From contig URVM01000005.1 in the NCBI GenBank assembly GCA_900551325.1, positions 62,001 through 126,000 on the forward strand: a stretch of DNA of 64,000 nt. The letters run 5' to 3'. The notes below the pieces were generated by a model. That model saw only the letters and a program-made list of their open reading frames with translations, was not told the DNA's origin and did no database searches. The DNA comes from an uncultured Eubacteriales bacterium (GTDB lineage: Bacteria; Bacillota; Clostridia; Lachnospirales; Cellulosilyticaceae). Below, one piece after another: positions 55,271 to 63,285 of this stretch (the first letter of the stretch is position 1; every line of letters starts with the position of its first letter). A program made the position numbers and the translations under genes.

Positions 55271-55795
55271 TTATAGAACGTCTTCATAATTGACAAGTGG
55301 AATACGTGTAGCAATACCACGTAAGGCAATAATATGAATCATTTTATCTACTGTTGTACAACAATCTTGTAGTATTTTTACACTATACTTTTCGGCTGAC
55401 TTAGAAAGGGCTGTATGTGTTATACAATTTTGTGTCATCATTCCACATAGAAGTATTTCTGTTACACCTAGTTGAGTAAGCACCTGTTCTAAATCTGTTT
55501 CATAGAAGCTATCTGCATAAGCTTTCCTTACAATCTTTGCATCCCCAACAACTTGTAAAATACGTGGATGGATCTCTACCCCTTTTGTTCCTTCATTAAA
55601 GAAAGCAGCCTTACCCTTACTACTATCTGATACATGCTGAATCAAAATAACTGGTATTTGGTTTTGATTAGCTTTTTCTATAGCTTTTTCTACTTTATCT
55701 AAAATATCTTCTGTATTCCATAAAGGATAGGCCCCACCTTCAAAATAGTCATTTTGTAAATCAATTACTAATAGTGCCTTGCTCATCTTTTTCAT
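55271..55795 (-). CDS. Isochorismatase-family cysteine hydrolase
   Basis: This 174-residue cytoplasmic enzyme has the family triad: Asp in VIDLQNDYF near residue 11, Lys in RKAYADSFYET and Cys in MMTQNCITHTA, preceded by the usual cis-peptide region. Such enzymes hydrolyse amides or related bonds (nicotinamidase-like, isochorismatase-like). The substrate cannot be told from sequence. The ATG at 55795 is preceded by GGGGGG at good spacing; a second ATG lies three codons in. Confidence 0.9.
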   Translation of the reverse strand: MKKMSKALLVIDLQNDYFEGGAYPLWNTEDILDKVEKAIEKANQNQIPVILIQHVSDSSKGKAAFFNEGTKGVEIHPRILQVVGDAKIVRKAYADSFYETDLEQVLTQLGVTEILLCGMMTQNCITHTALSKSAEKYSVKILQDCCTTVDKMIHIIALRGIATRIPLVNYEDVL

Positions 55796-55847
55796 TTAAT
55801 CATCCCCCCACTCTATACTCAATTTATATATTAAATCTTTCCGTGAT

Positions 55848-56660
55848 TTATACTTTCTCTACAATAATATTTAGATGTTCTGTGGCATCCCTGTACTGTG
55901 GCAACTCACAATATTCACATGCCTTTTTCACATAAAGTTTATAAGTATCTGGTATATAAGTTGCTAAATTTTTGGTCTCTAGCATAAGTCCTGATAAGAA
56001 ACTTTCTGCTCCTGCATAAGATACTAATTTGAATCCTGCTTCTTCTATTGCTTCTAATGCATGTGGTGGTGTTGTGAAGTATGACCTTGTAAATGCTTGC
56101 TCCTGACTAAACTCTACATCACCTTGTTCTGGCTCATAAAAATGTTGCTCTTTTTCAAAAGCAGTTGGAAACTCATATACTGAAGCTTTTAGTACCCCCC
56201 ACATATTAATATAAGCTATAAGTGCCTTACCACCTGGCTTTAATATACGTTTTACTTCCTCTAGAACATGCCTTCTATTTTCTTTACCATGTAAATGATA
56301 CATAGGTCCCATGACTAAAATACCGTCAAAACTATTATCCTCAAATCCATCTAACTCCATAGCACTTTGGCAATAATAGCCTTCAGCTTCATATCCCTTT
56401 TCTGTAATTTTTTTCTTTGCAATATCTAGCTCATTTTGTGATAAGTCTAGTAAGCTTACCTTATAACCTCTCTCTAATAAAGCTAAACTATATCTACCTG
56501 GTCCACATCCTATATCAAGTATTTTCCCTTCTTTAGAGAAGTATTTATTAATTAAGTATAATGTTGTTTCATACTCAATATTACTATAAGGATTGGCTAA
56601 CCTTAATAATTCCTTTTCTGACATACTATCATAGTAATCTTTTACTACATCTTGTTCCAT
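55848..56660 (-). CDS. Class I SAM-dependent methyltransferase
   Basis: The 270-residue protein has a Rossmann methyltransferase core. Motif I is KILDIGCGPGRYSLALLERG (about residues 46-65), the acidic residue at the end of strand 2 is in VSLLDLSQNELD, and NSFDGILVMGPMYHL and EVKRILKPGGKALIAY correspond to motifs II and III. The C-terminal region may bind the acceptor. The substrate is unknown. A terminator-like hairpin precedes it by about 50 bp, so it has its own expression unit or is attenuated. Confidence 0.9.
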   Translation of the reverse strand: MEQDVVKDYYDSMSEKELLRLANPYSNIEYETTLYLINKYFSKEGKILDIGCGPGRYSLALLERGYKVSLLDLSQNELDIAKKKITEKGYEAEGYYCQSAMELDGFEDNSFDGILVMGPMYHLHGKENRRHVLEEVKRILKPGGKALIAYINMWGVLKASVYEFPTAFEKEQHFYEPEQGDVEFSQEQAFTRSYFTTPPHALEAIEEAGFKLVSYAGAESFLSGLMLETKNLATYIPDTYKLYVKKACEYCELPQYRDATEHLNIIVEKV

Positions 56661-56995
56661 CTTGTCTCCCCCTTGTTTTTTATTTGTGAATATATATGTG
56701 TAGAAAAATAAAAAAGTCCGCGCCCACTCAACATATAAGCTAATTAAACTTATACATTAAGTGACTCCGCAGACTTATATATGCGTGTAGGACTTTATCC
56801 CTGTATAGCTCATGATCTTAATCACTATATACACTCACTTTTTATTAAATTATATACATAATGCAGTAATATTTAGATAAAGTAAAGTATTTTAAATACA
56901 TTCAAGTGATTTTTTAATATCCTTTGTATAGATACCCTGGTATATGACCTGGTATTTCAATGATTTCTATACCCCATTAATATACTTTTCATCAC
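56661..56995. other. Intergenic region with large hairpin
   Basis: This 335-bp region contains the long hairpin at 56709-56775 and otherwise AT-rich DNA. I compared it mentally with common riboswitch consensus elements and found no match. Confidence 0.5.
56709..56775 (-). terminator. Long imperfect hairpin with T-run, terminator of the 60203-56996 gene group
   Basis: On the minus strand AGTCTGCG pairs with CGCGGACT at the base, and CACTTAA with TTGAGTG and ATAAG with CTTAT further up. A run of six T residues follows. It could also act as an attenuator in a leader of the methyltransferase gene. Confidence 0.65.
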
Positions 56996-58312
56996 TTAAT
57001 ACCATTCTTCTCCTAAATAATTGTATACTTCTTTTGCTCTTTGTAGTGCTTCTTTTTCTATTATATGTACATCTACGATAATTTTGGACTCTCCCGCCTT
57101 GCATAAAATAGCTTGTTCTTTTAATAGATTAAGTGACTTTTCTAAATAATTTCTATAGGAAGTAACCAGCTTATCACGACTATGAAACTCATGTTTATTT
57201 AGCTGCTCTAATGCTTCATCCAATAAACGGATTACCTCATTGGCTACAACGACTACTCTTTCATCCCCTAGTCGTTCTTGCTCATATACACATTCTACTA
57301 AAAACTCTGTTGCTGCTAGAAGATTTGATGTAACTCCCTGAAAACATTCCAAATCCTTTGCTTCTGGTAATGTATAAGTTAATCGCCCATCCCCTTCTGG
57401 ATTATTATACTCCACGGTAAATCGACTAATCCACTTTGGCTTGAATGCTTTAGTAATGCCTTTATCAAGCTCTACTACTTCTTTTGTTCGCAAATTTTTC
57501 AAGTAAAGATGTGTCTCTTGCTTGGATACATCAAACTCCTCTTGGCCATCTACATCGAAGAAATGAGGAATATCTCCATATGCAATCCAGCCACTAGATG
57601 GATTAATAGCATAGTCTGATTGATAGCCTTCCTCCATTTTAATATTTTGAACTTCCAAAGTATGTCTATTAATACATGTATAATAATTTACAAACAAAGT
57701 ACGCCTATGGATAAGCCATAAATAACCATTATCTTCTGACCATCCTACAAAATCTGTAGTAAATTCTTCTTCAGGATCTGGCTTAATCTTTTCGTCAAAT
57801 AAAACCTTGTCATCAGGATCCAGTATAAAGGTCCTGCCACTTTCTGATTCTACAATAGCCAATAGATAAGGCCTCTTTGGATTAGTACCTAAAGATACAC
57901 CTTGTGTACCAAAATTTATTTGCCCTTCTAATATTTTCTTGCCTTCTAAAGGCTTATCAACATTATACTTTTTAATATAAGATTCCTGGCTACCATCTTC
58001 TTTACTTTTTATAACATAAGTATAATAATCTTTCCCTCTAACGACTAAATCAATCCTTGTTCCTTTATCTATCAAAGTTTTCGTTCCATTTAATTCCTCT
58101 CTCCAAAACTTTATACTATTTGCCTTATTAGGATTATATTCATCCGTAGTGCTATAAACGTAATCCCCTATCTTTTGTGTTTTTAGAACATTAGATTTCT
58201 CTTGTTCTTGCTTTAATTCTATTGGTTTACCTAGCCCTTTGCCTTGTCCCTCTATATTTGAATATCCTATCAAGGCAGCTAATACCCCGACCCCTATCAT
58301 CCTCATTAACAT
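56996..58312 (-). CDS. Secreted hypothetical protein, 438 residues
   Basis: I do not recognise a family. A short signal peptide-like start (MLMRMIGVGVLAALIGYSNI) has no lipobox Cys. Residues 50-330 have repeating strand-turn-strand units (KIGDYVYSTTDEYNPNK, GWSEDNGYLWLIHRR, PSSGWIAYGDIPHFFDVDG) suggestive of a beta-propeller. The C-terminal 110 residues are helical (EFLVECVYEQERLGDERVVV). It is the last gene of a three-gene group of secreted proteins (60203 to 56996) with gaps of 38-44 bp. Confidence 0.7.
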   Translation of the reverse strand: MLMRMIGVGVLAALIGYSNIEGQGKGLGKPIELKQEQEKSNVLKTQKIGDYVYSTTDEYNPNKANSIKFWREELNGTKTLIDKGTRIDLVVRGKDYYTYVIKSKEDGSQESYIKKYNVDKPLEGKKILEGQINFGTQGVSLGTNPKRPYLLAIVESESGRTFILDPDDKVLFDEKIKPDPEEEFTTDFVGWSEDNGYLWLIHRRTLFVNYYTCINRHTLEVQNIKMEEGYQSDYAINPSSGWIAYGDIPHFFDVDGQEEFDVSKQETHLYLKNLRTKEVVELDKGITKAFKPKWISRFTVEYNNPEGDGRLTYTLPEAKDLECFQGVTSNLLAATEFLVECVYEQERLGDERVVVVANEVIRLLDEALEQLNKHEFHSRDKLVTSYRNYLEKSLNLLKEQAILCKAGESKIIVDVHIIEKEALQRAKEVYNYLGEEWY

Positions 58313-58356
58313 TTTGTCTCCCCTTATCTACCTCAGATTATTATAAATTCTCTTTA

Positions 58357-59247
58357 CTATACTACAGTATTTGAAACCTCGTCCCACTTGCCTATATGTC
58401 CTAAATCTATAATGTGTTCGTATACCTCTTCACTCAAGTTATACCATTTAGAATGTTTAACATCTCTTATAAGATAAACACCTGTACGCATACCAAAAGA
58501 GAGTTCATAATAAATCTCATAAGTTTCTACTACTTTTTTACTACTATCTGTAAAATAATAGGCTCCTAATAAATCATAAAATTCAGGAACATCTATATTA
58601 TGATTATTACCAAAAAGTGCTGGCTCCTCTACTTCTTTAGTCTTGGCCTTACTTATTACATCATACATTCTACTTATATAACTATTGTTTTTGTTTTCGG
58701 ATATTACACTTCCCATGGTCATCCAATACTCACTTTGTACAGCGTAAATCCCTTCCCCCTTTATCTTAAGCCTTGGAAGATCTATAGATACCTTATTATC
58801 TTTATACTCTACACCAAGTCCAAAAGTTTCTGAAATAAAACGAAGAGGTACCATGGTCCTTCCCTTATCTATATAAGGTGGTGCATCTAACTGAATTTCT
58901 TGTCCATTTTGAGTACCCGTAGTTTCTCCTACAGCTATATTAAGTTCTTGATCCTTATAGTTTATAGCTATGTTAGGGTTTTGCCAGCTCACTGTAGCAC
59001 CTAGAAAATTAGTAATCGTACTAAGAGGTACATAGGTTCTGTCATTCTTAACTTGAGGCAAAACATCCATATAATATTTACCTTCTACCTGACCTATTTT
59101 CCCTGTATAAGTATAACTTTCTGTTGGAACAGGATTTCCCCCTATATGAAGTTCAATAGTCTCCTTTCCATATATAGGTGTTGCACCATTTAGAACTAGT
59201 ACTAGCCCCAATAAAATTAAATTGATTCTCTTATTCATATTTTTCAC
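58357..59247 (-). CDS. Secreted stalk-domain protein (copper amine oxidase N-terminal-like)
   Basis: This 296-residue protein has a signal peptide (about 1-27). Two tandem halves of a stalk domain follow at about residues 50-155 (DRTYVPLSTITNFLGATVSW, GRTMVPLRFISETFGLGVEY), the repeat commonly called copper amine oxidase N-terminal domain in clostridial surface proteins. It does not imply amine oxidase activity. The C-terminal 140 residues are not recognised. It is the middle gene of the three-gene secreted group. Confidence 0.82.
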   Translation of the reverse strand: MKNMNKRINLILLGLVLVLNGATPIYGKETIELHIGGNPVPTESYTYTGKIGQVEGKYYMDVLPQVKNDRTYVPLSTITNFLGATVSWQNPNIAINYKDQELNIAVGETTGTQNGQEIQLDAPPYIDKGRTMVPLRFISETFGLGVEYKDNKVSIDLPRLKIKGEGIYAVQSEYWMTMGSVISENKNNSYISRMYDVISKAKTKEVEEPALFGNNHNIDVPEFYDLLGAYYFTDSSKKVVETYEIYYELSFGMRTGVYLIRDVKHSKWYNLSEEVYEHIIDLGHIGKWDEVSNTVV

Positions 59248-59285
59248 CTTTTCTTATGTATGATTACCATATAATGCAGGTTATC

Positions 59286-60203
59286 TTAAATTTCCTCTTT
59301 AAACTTTAATGTATAATAATACATATTTTCTACTCTTTCAAACTTCATTTCTATCCCTAATAATTGTGCCAAAGTTTTTACAGGTAAATAAGTCTTCCCA
59401 TCTTTAATAATAGGTGCATGTGTCAGTGCTACTTTTTTCCCATTAATATTAGCTTGTAGTTCATTAGGCTTTAATTTTAATATCTGTCCACCACCACTTA
59501 CTACAATTTGCTTATTTTTTTCATCCCAATTAGAACTAATATAATTACATACACGACCAAAATCCGTCAGCCCTATATAAGTTATAGCCCCTTGTATAAA
59601 TCCTTCTGCCTCATAAGGATCTCCGTCCCCTATTCTAAAAAGATAGGTAGGTTCATTCTTATCTTTTTGGATACATAGTCTATTCAGTGCTTCTACAAAC
59701 TTAGTATGTTCTTCTACATCTACCTTTTCTTTATTAACATTATCTATATGAAGTACAGCGTCTAAGTTATTTCTATCAATGGATTTAAGTGGAATAATAG
59801 AACTAGGTGTCCTAGGGTAGAAATAGCCACTACTTTCTTCATCTAAGCAAATAAGCATATACTCTCCATATTCCTCCAAGGAAAACTCCGTACTCATATG
59901 ACTCGTTGCCAGTTTGGAACCTTCTGTAGCAATTTTAATTTCCTTGCCACCAGTCACATCTTTAAATACTTCAATCACTTCTACATTCCATTCTGTATCA
60001 GCTAGAGTTCTCTCTTCTCCCTTTCGTCCTGTTACAACTGTTTCATTAATCATTCCTTTTTCACCTATCACACGAATAAGCATAATTACATCCGCTTCCC
60101 TAATGACTACCTCTGGCTCAATGTATGCAAAACATCCATAGGTTTGCCTTCCCCAAAATAGTAGCATTATAACTGATACAGCTAAAATACAAATTCTTTT
60201 CAT
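59286..60203 (-). CDS. Secreted protein with C-terminal stalk domain
   Basis: The 305-residue product starts with a signal peptide (RICILAVSVIMLLFWGRQTYG). Residues 27-200 form a domain I cannot name (CFAYIEPEVVIREADVIMLI, EEYGEYMLICLDEESSGYFY); the strand pattern resembles OB-like metalloprotease inhibitor folds, but this is only an impression. The C-terminus (about 230-305, LQANINGKKVALTHAPIIKD then GKTYLPVKTLAQLLGIEMKF) is a stalk domain like those in the next gene. It is the first gene of the group. Confidence 0.78.
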   Translation of the reverse strand: MKRICILAVSVIMLLFWGRQTYGCFAYIEPEVVIREADVIMLIRVIGEKGMINETVVTGRKGEERTLADTEWNVEVIEVFKDVTGGKEIKIATEGSKLATSHMSTEFSLEEYGEYMLICLDEESSGYFYPRTPSSIIPLKSIDRNNLDAVLHIDNVNKEKVDVEEHTKFVEALNRLCIQKDKNEPTYLFRIGDGDPYEAEGFIQGAITYIGLTDFGRVCNYISSNWDEKNKQIVVSGGGQILKLKPNELQANINGKKVALTHAPIIKDGKTYLPVKTLAQLLGIEMKFERVENMYYYTLKFKEEI

Positions 60204-60329
60204 TCTCTTTGCTCCCCCCTTTAAATATTTTCTTTCTTAAGTGTATCACCTTTCTTCCTTCTAAATATCTCACTAGTCTTACAATTTCTTTACAGTTATC
60301 TTACATCTAGCTCAAAATTTTATCTAATC

Positions 60330-60370
60330 TTAAAAAATCCTAGAACATTTTATAATGATGTTCTAGGATC
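60330..60370 (-). terminator. Terminator hairpin belonging to a deleted Rpn-type gene copy
   Basis: GATCCTAGAACAT and ATGTTCTAGGATT form the stem, followed by T residues on the minus strand. It is a diverged copy of the hairpin at 60608-60650 and now lies behind the 53-residue membrane protein gene. Confidence 0.7.
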
Positions 60371-60420
60371 AGTTTGCCATATTTTTTATCTTAAATATTT
60401 AATTCGCTCTTTAAAATAAG
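60370..60420 (-). pseudogene. 3' remnant of a second Rpn-type transposase-like gene
   Basis: The minus-strand sequence here aligns with the last codons and 3' flank of the gene at 60655 (about 80% identity over some 65 bases including the terminator). The NLRQKI end appears as YLR followed by an early stop (CAA changed to TAA). No upstream part of the gene is present. Confidence 0.55.
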
Positions 60421-60430
60421 CTCTTTACAA

Positions 60431-60592
60431 CTATACTAAAATTGCTGCTATGAGAAATACTATTACTAGTGCCAAGCAAATTCCTATTGTAGTTCCCTGA
60501 TCATAACGAAAAAACTTAGGAAAACGCCAAGCTACAATAATCTCTATTAAAAATATGCCTGCCATCATTAAAAACATAATATTTTCATTCAA
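60431..60592 (-). CDS. Small membrane protein, 53 residues
   Basis: A reading frame starts at TTG 60592, five bases behind GAGGGGAGAG, and ends at 60431. The product has two hydrophobic helices (IMFLMMAGIFLIEIIVAW and GICLALVIVFLIAAILV) joined by a short charged loop (RFPKFFRYDQGT). It resembles small two-helix hypothetical proteins of clostridia. It sits between the remnant and the surviving 3' fragment of Rpn-type genes, each with a matching terminator. Confidence 0.62.
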   Translation of the reverse strand: MNENIMFLMMAGIFLIEIIVAWRFPKFFRYDQGTTIGICLALVIVFLIAAILV

Positions 60593-60607
60593 AGTTTTCT
60601 CTCCCCT

Positions 60608-60650
60608 CAAAAAAAATCCTAGGACATTTTGTAATTATGACCTAGGATTA
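60608..60650 (-). terminator. Terminator of the Rpn-type gene fragment
   Basis: AATCCTAGGTCAT and ATGTCCTAGGATT form the stem, followed by eight T residues on the minus strand. Confidence 0.8.
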
Positions 60651-60654
60651 GTTA

Positions 60655-60900
60655 TCATATTTTTTGTCTTAAATTTTTAACTTCTGTGATAGTAAGCCCT
60701 GTTTTAAGTGCTATTGTTTCATCATCTAATACATCTAACAATGCACGCGCTACCTCTTTTTTTCCTTCTTTTATTCCTTCTTTTATTCCTTCTTCTTTTC
60801 CAGAACTAAATAAATTAGCTTTCTCATGCTCGGCATATTCTCTCGCTTTGTATAGTTGTATTGTATGTGGGTCGCTACTTAAGAAGTCTAATTTTTCCAT
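60655..60900 (-). CDS. C-terminal fragment of an Rpn/PD-(D/E)XK transposase-like protein
   Basis: The 81-residue product matches only the C-terminal tail of Rpn-type recombination-promoting nuclease or transposase-like proteins: SSDPHTIQLYKAREYAEHEK, then the repetitive EEGIKEGIKEGKKE coiled region and a final helix-turn-helix-like segment (ALKTGLTITEVKNLRQKI). The nuclease domain of about 200 residues is missing and not found upstream. It has an AGGAG nine bases before its ATG, so it may still be translated. It is either a degraded gene or a short derivative. Confidence 0.55.
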   Translation of the reverse strand: MEKLDFLSSDPHTIQLYKAREYAEHEKANLFSSGKEEGIKEGIKEGKKEVARALLDVLDDETIALKTGLTITEVKNLRQKI

Positions 60901-61024
60901 CTTATTTTCTCCTAAGTCTCACATTCTAGTCAAAGTATAGTCAATTATTACCCTTATTATAGCATACTATCTAAATTGTTGTTCACTTTTACCTTTCTAT
61001 AGATTATATTTCTAACTTGTAAAG

Positions 61025-61067
61025 GGACATATGTCCTTTTGGTATATAAAAATAATGATAGAATAAT
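61025..61067 (+). promoter_or_regulatory. Promoter with Crp/Fnr-type palindrome ahead of the glycyl-radical operon
   Basis: GGACATATGTCC (61025-61036) is a perfect 12-bp palindrome. It lies just upstream of a TTGGTA box (61039-61044) and an AATAAT box (61062-61067) 17 bp apart. Its centre falls near -43 from the expected start, a position typical for activation by Crp/Fnr dimers. The first gene encodes such a protein, so autoregulation is likely. Confidence 0.55.
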
Positions 61068-61103
61068 ACTAGGACAAAATTATGTTTATCTGGAGACATA
61101 TGT

Positions 61104-61766
61104 ATGAAAAACAAGCCTATCAATCTCTTCTTTAATCGTATACCTGATTCTATTTTACCTAAATGCCAAATAAGGCATATTGAAGTAGGTAAAGTAGTTG
61201 TCTTAAAGGGTAATGAAATTAAAAACGTCTATATAAGCTGTGAGGGTAAAATGCAGGTAAAAAATGAATTTGAAAATGGGTTTATTTATAGTTTTTCAAG
61301 TATAGAACCTATTGCTTATATTGGTGTGATGGAAGTTATGGCGAATAAACAAACTTATTCTTCTACCCTTCAAGCTATGACCAAGTGTACCCTCCTTGAG
61401 ATACCTAAAGAAGATTTTCTAAGTTGGATTACTAGGGATCAAGTTCTTATGCTAGAAGTACTTCATTTTGTATCCTCTTTAATGTATGAACAGTCTTTAA
61501 AAATAGGTGAGGTTCTAGCCTATCCCGCTATATGTATTTTAATAGATTATCTTATTAATGTATTTGAAAGTGTGGAAGATGAAGCTGTTTTTATCCAAAA
61601 GACTAGGGAGGAAATGAGCTGTATACTTGGTTTTTCAGTTCGTACACTTAATAGAAACTTAAAGATTTTAAAGGAAGAGCATTTAATAACTGTCTCTAGA
61701 AAAGGTATAGCTATTACTAAGGAACAAGTAGATGGCCTTCGTAAAAAGTTAGCAAGTCTTAAATAA
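61104..61766 (+). CDS. Crp/Fnr family transcriptional regulator
   Basis: This 220-residue protein has a cyclic-nucleotide-binding-like beta-barrel (about 10-110: RHIEVGKVVVLKGNEIKNVY, AYIGVMEVMANKQTYSST), a long dimerisation helix (about 115-145) and a C-terminal winged helix (about 165-220, REEMSCILGFSVRTLNRNLK). There is no N-terminal Cys cluster for an iron-sulfur sensor as in FNR. It starts at ATG 61104 behind TGGAG. It is the first gene of the glycyl-radical enzyme operon and so the likely regulator of it. Confidence 0.88.
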   Translation: MKNKPINLFFNRIPDSILPKCQIRHIEVGKVVVLKGNEIKNVYISCEGKMQVKNEFENGFIYSFSSIEPIAYIGVMEVMANKQTYSSTLQAMTKCTLLEIPKEDFLSWITRDQVLMLEVLHFVSSLMYEQSLKIGEVLAYPAICILIDYLINVFESVEDEAVFIQKTREEMSCILGFSVRTLNRNLKILKEEHLITVSRKGIAITKEQVDGLRKKLASLK

Positions 61767-61789
61767 ATCTAAAAAGTAAGGAGCATATC

Positions 61790-63283
61790 ATGCAGCAAGT
61801 ATTAAACATAATAAAAAATGAAACCTTAACTTATCATCAGCAAGTACTACAACTGGCTGGTCAAGCTGAAAGTACTTTAGATGTATTAACTGTAGACGCC
61901 GAAACTAAGACACTTCTTGATGCCCAAATTATATGTACTATGTTTGAAGGGAATGCACCTTATAGACCAAGATATGTAATTCCAGATTATGAACTATTTA
62001 TGGAAAAAGGATGTAAATTCTTAGACCTTGAGCCACCAACAGATATATGGGAAGCTACTAATAACCTACTTATTCTTTACAAGCATGTTCCTTCTATTAC
62101 ATCCTTCCCAGTATATTTAGGCAATATAGATACTCTTTTAGAACCTTTTGTAAAAGATGAGGAAGAAGCTTATAAAGCCATAAAATTATATTTAAAACAT
62201 ATTGATAGATCCCTTACAGATTCATTTGTTCATGCCAATATTGGTCCACTAGATACAAAGGCTGGAAGACTCATCCTTAAGGCTATGCAAGAGCTTGAGT
62301 GTGCCATGCCAAACTTAACTGTAAAGTATGATAAAGACTTAACCTCTAAAGAATTTATAGAACTCTGTGCTTCAACTGCCTTAGTGACAGCTAAACCAAG
62401 CTTTGCAAATCATAAATTAGACTGTATAGATTTTGGAACAAACAAATATGCTTTAGCAAGTTGCTACAATGGCTTCTTAATTGGTGGAGGTGGCTATACC
62501 CTTGTACGCCTTGTACTTAGTCGATTAGCCGAAACCTCAGACTCTATCCAAGACTTTATAGACAAGAAGCTTCCATTTGCAGCTAATAAAATGCTTGCCT
62601 ACATAGATGAACGTATTAAATTCTTAGTAGAAGAGGCAGCATTCTTTAAAACAAATTTTCTTGTATTAGAAGGCTTTATTAAAAAGGAACTTTTTACAGG
62701 TATGTTTGGAGTGGTAGGCTTAGCTGAAGCTGTCAATCATTTATTAAATGCTACAGAGCAAAAGGACAGATTTGGTCATTCAAAAGTTGCTAATGACTTA
62801 GGTGAGCACATTATAGAAAAGCTTAATGAAATTGTCTCATCTTATAAATCCAAATATGTATCCTGCTTTGGAGGAAAGCATTTATTACACGCCCAAGTAG
62901 GTATCGACACAGATACAGGTATTTCTCCTGGATGTAGAATACCAGTAGGTGAAGAGCCAGAGCTTTTTGAACATATTCTCCAGTCTGCACCTTATCACAA
63001 ATATTTCTTCAATGGAATTGGTGACATCTTTGTATTTGAAGATACTTATAAGAATAATCCAGAAGCAATCGTTAATATAATCGACGGGGCATTTAATGTG
63101 GGTATAAGATACATCTCTGCTTATTCAGGTGGTTGTGATGTAGTCCGTGTAACAGGTTATCTGGTGAAAAAGTCTGAAGTAGCACAACTTGAACAAGGAC
63201 AAGCTGTTAAAAACAATGCTACCGTATTTGGTATGAATGCTAAAAATGGTGCCAAAGCATTTGATAGAAGGCTTAGAGATTAA
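61790..63283 (+). CDS. yjjI: YjjI-type glycyl-radical enzyme (DUF3029)
   Basis: The 497-residue protein is close in length to E. coli YjjI (516). The glycyl-radical loop is near the C-terminus: GGCDVVRVTGYLVKK, with the radical-bearing glycine at residue 456. The probable thiyl-forming cysteine is C225 in ALASCYNG. Such enzymes work only without oxygen and are activated by a radical SAM partner, which is encoded 2 bp downstream. The reaction of the YjjI group is not known. It follows the Crp/Fnr gene by 23 bp with GGAG ahead of its ATG. Confidence 0.9.
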   Translation: MQQVLNIIKNETLTYHQQVLQLAGQAESTLDVLTVDAETKTLLDAQIICTMFEGNAPYRPRYVIPDYELFMEKGCKFLDLEPPTDIWEATNNLLILYKHVPSITSFPVYLGNIDTLLEPFVKDEEEAYKAIKLYLKHIDRSLTDSFVHANIGPLDTKAGRLILKAMQELECAMPNLTVKYDKDLTSKEFIELCASTALVTAKPSFANHKLDCIDFGTNKYALASCYNGFLIGGGGYTLVRLVLSRLAETSDSIQDFIDKKLPFAANKMLAYIDERIKFLVEEAAFFKTNFLVLEGFIKKELFTGMFGVVGLAEAVNHLLNATEQKDRFGHSKVANDLGEHIIEKLNEIVSSYKSKYVSCFGGKHLLHAQVGIDTDTGISPGCRIPVGEEPELFEHILQSAPYHKYFFNGIGDIFVFEDTYKNNPEAIVNIIDGAFNVGIRYISAYSGGCDVVRVTGYLVKKSEVAQLEQGQAVKNNATVFGMNAKNGAKAFDRRLRD

Positions 63284-63285
63284 CT

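Noticed and set aside
56690..56830. Riboswitch ahead of the methyltransferase gene
   Set aside because: There is a long hairpin with a T-run, but no conserved core of the SAM, purine, preQ1, cyclic-di-GMP, guanidine or fluoride classes. A simple terminator explains it.
56890..56995. Possible short frame behind the 438-residue secreted protein
   Set aside because: The frame encodes fewer than 20 residues and has no start signal or homology I recognise.
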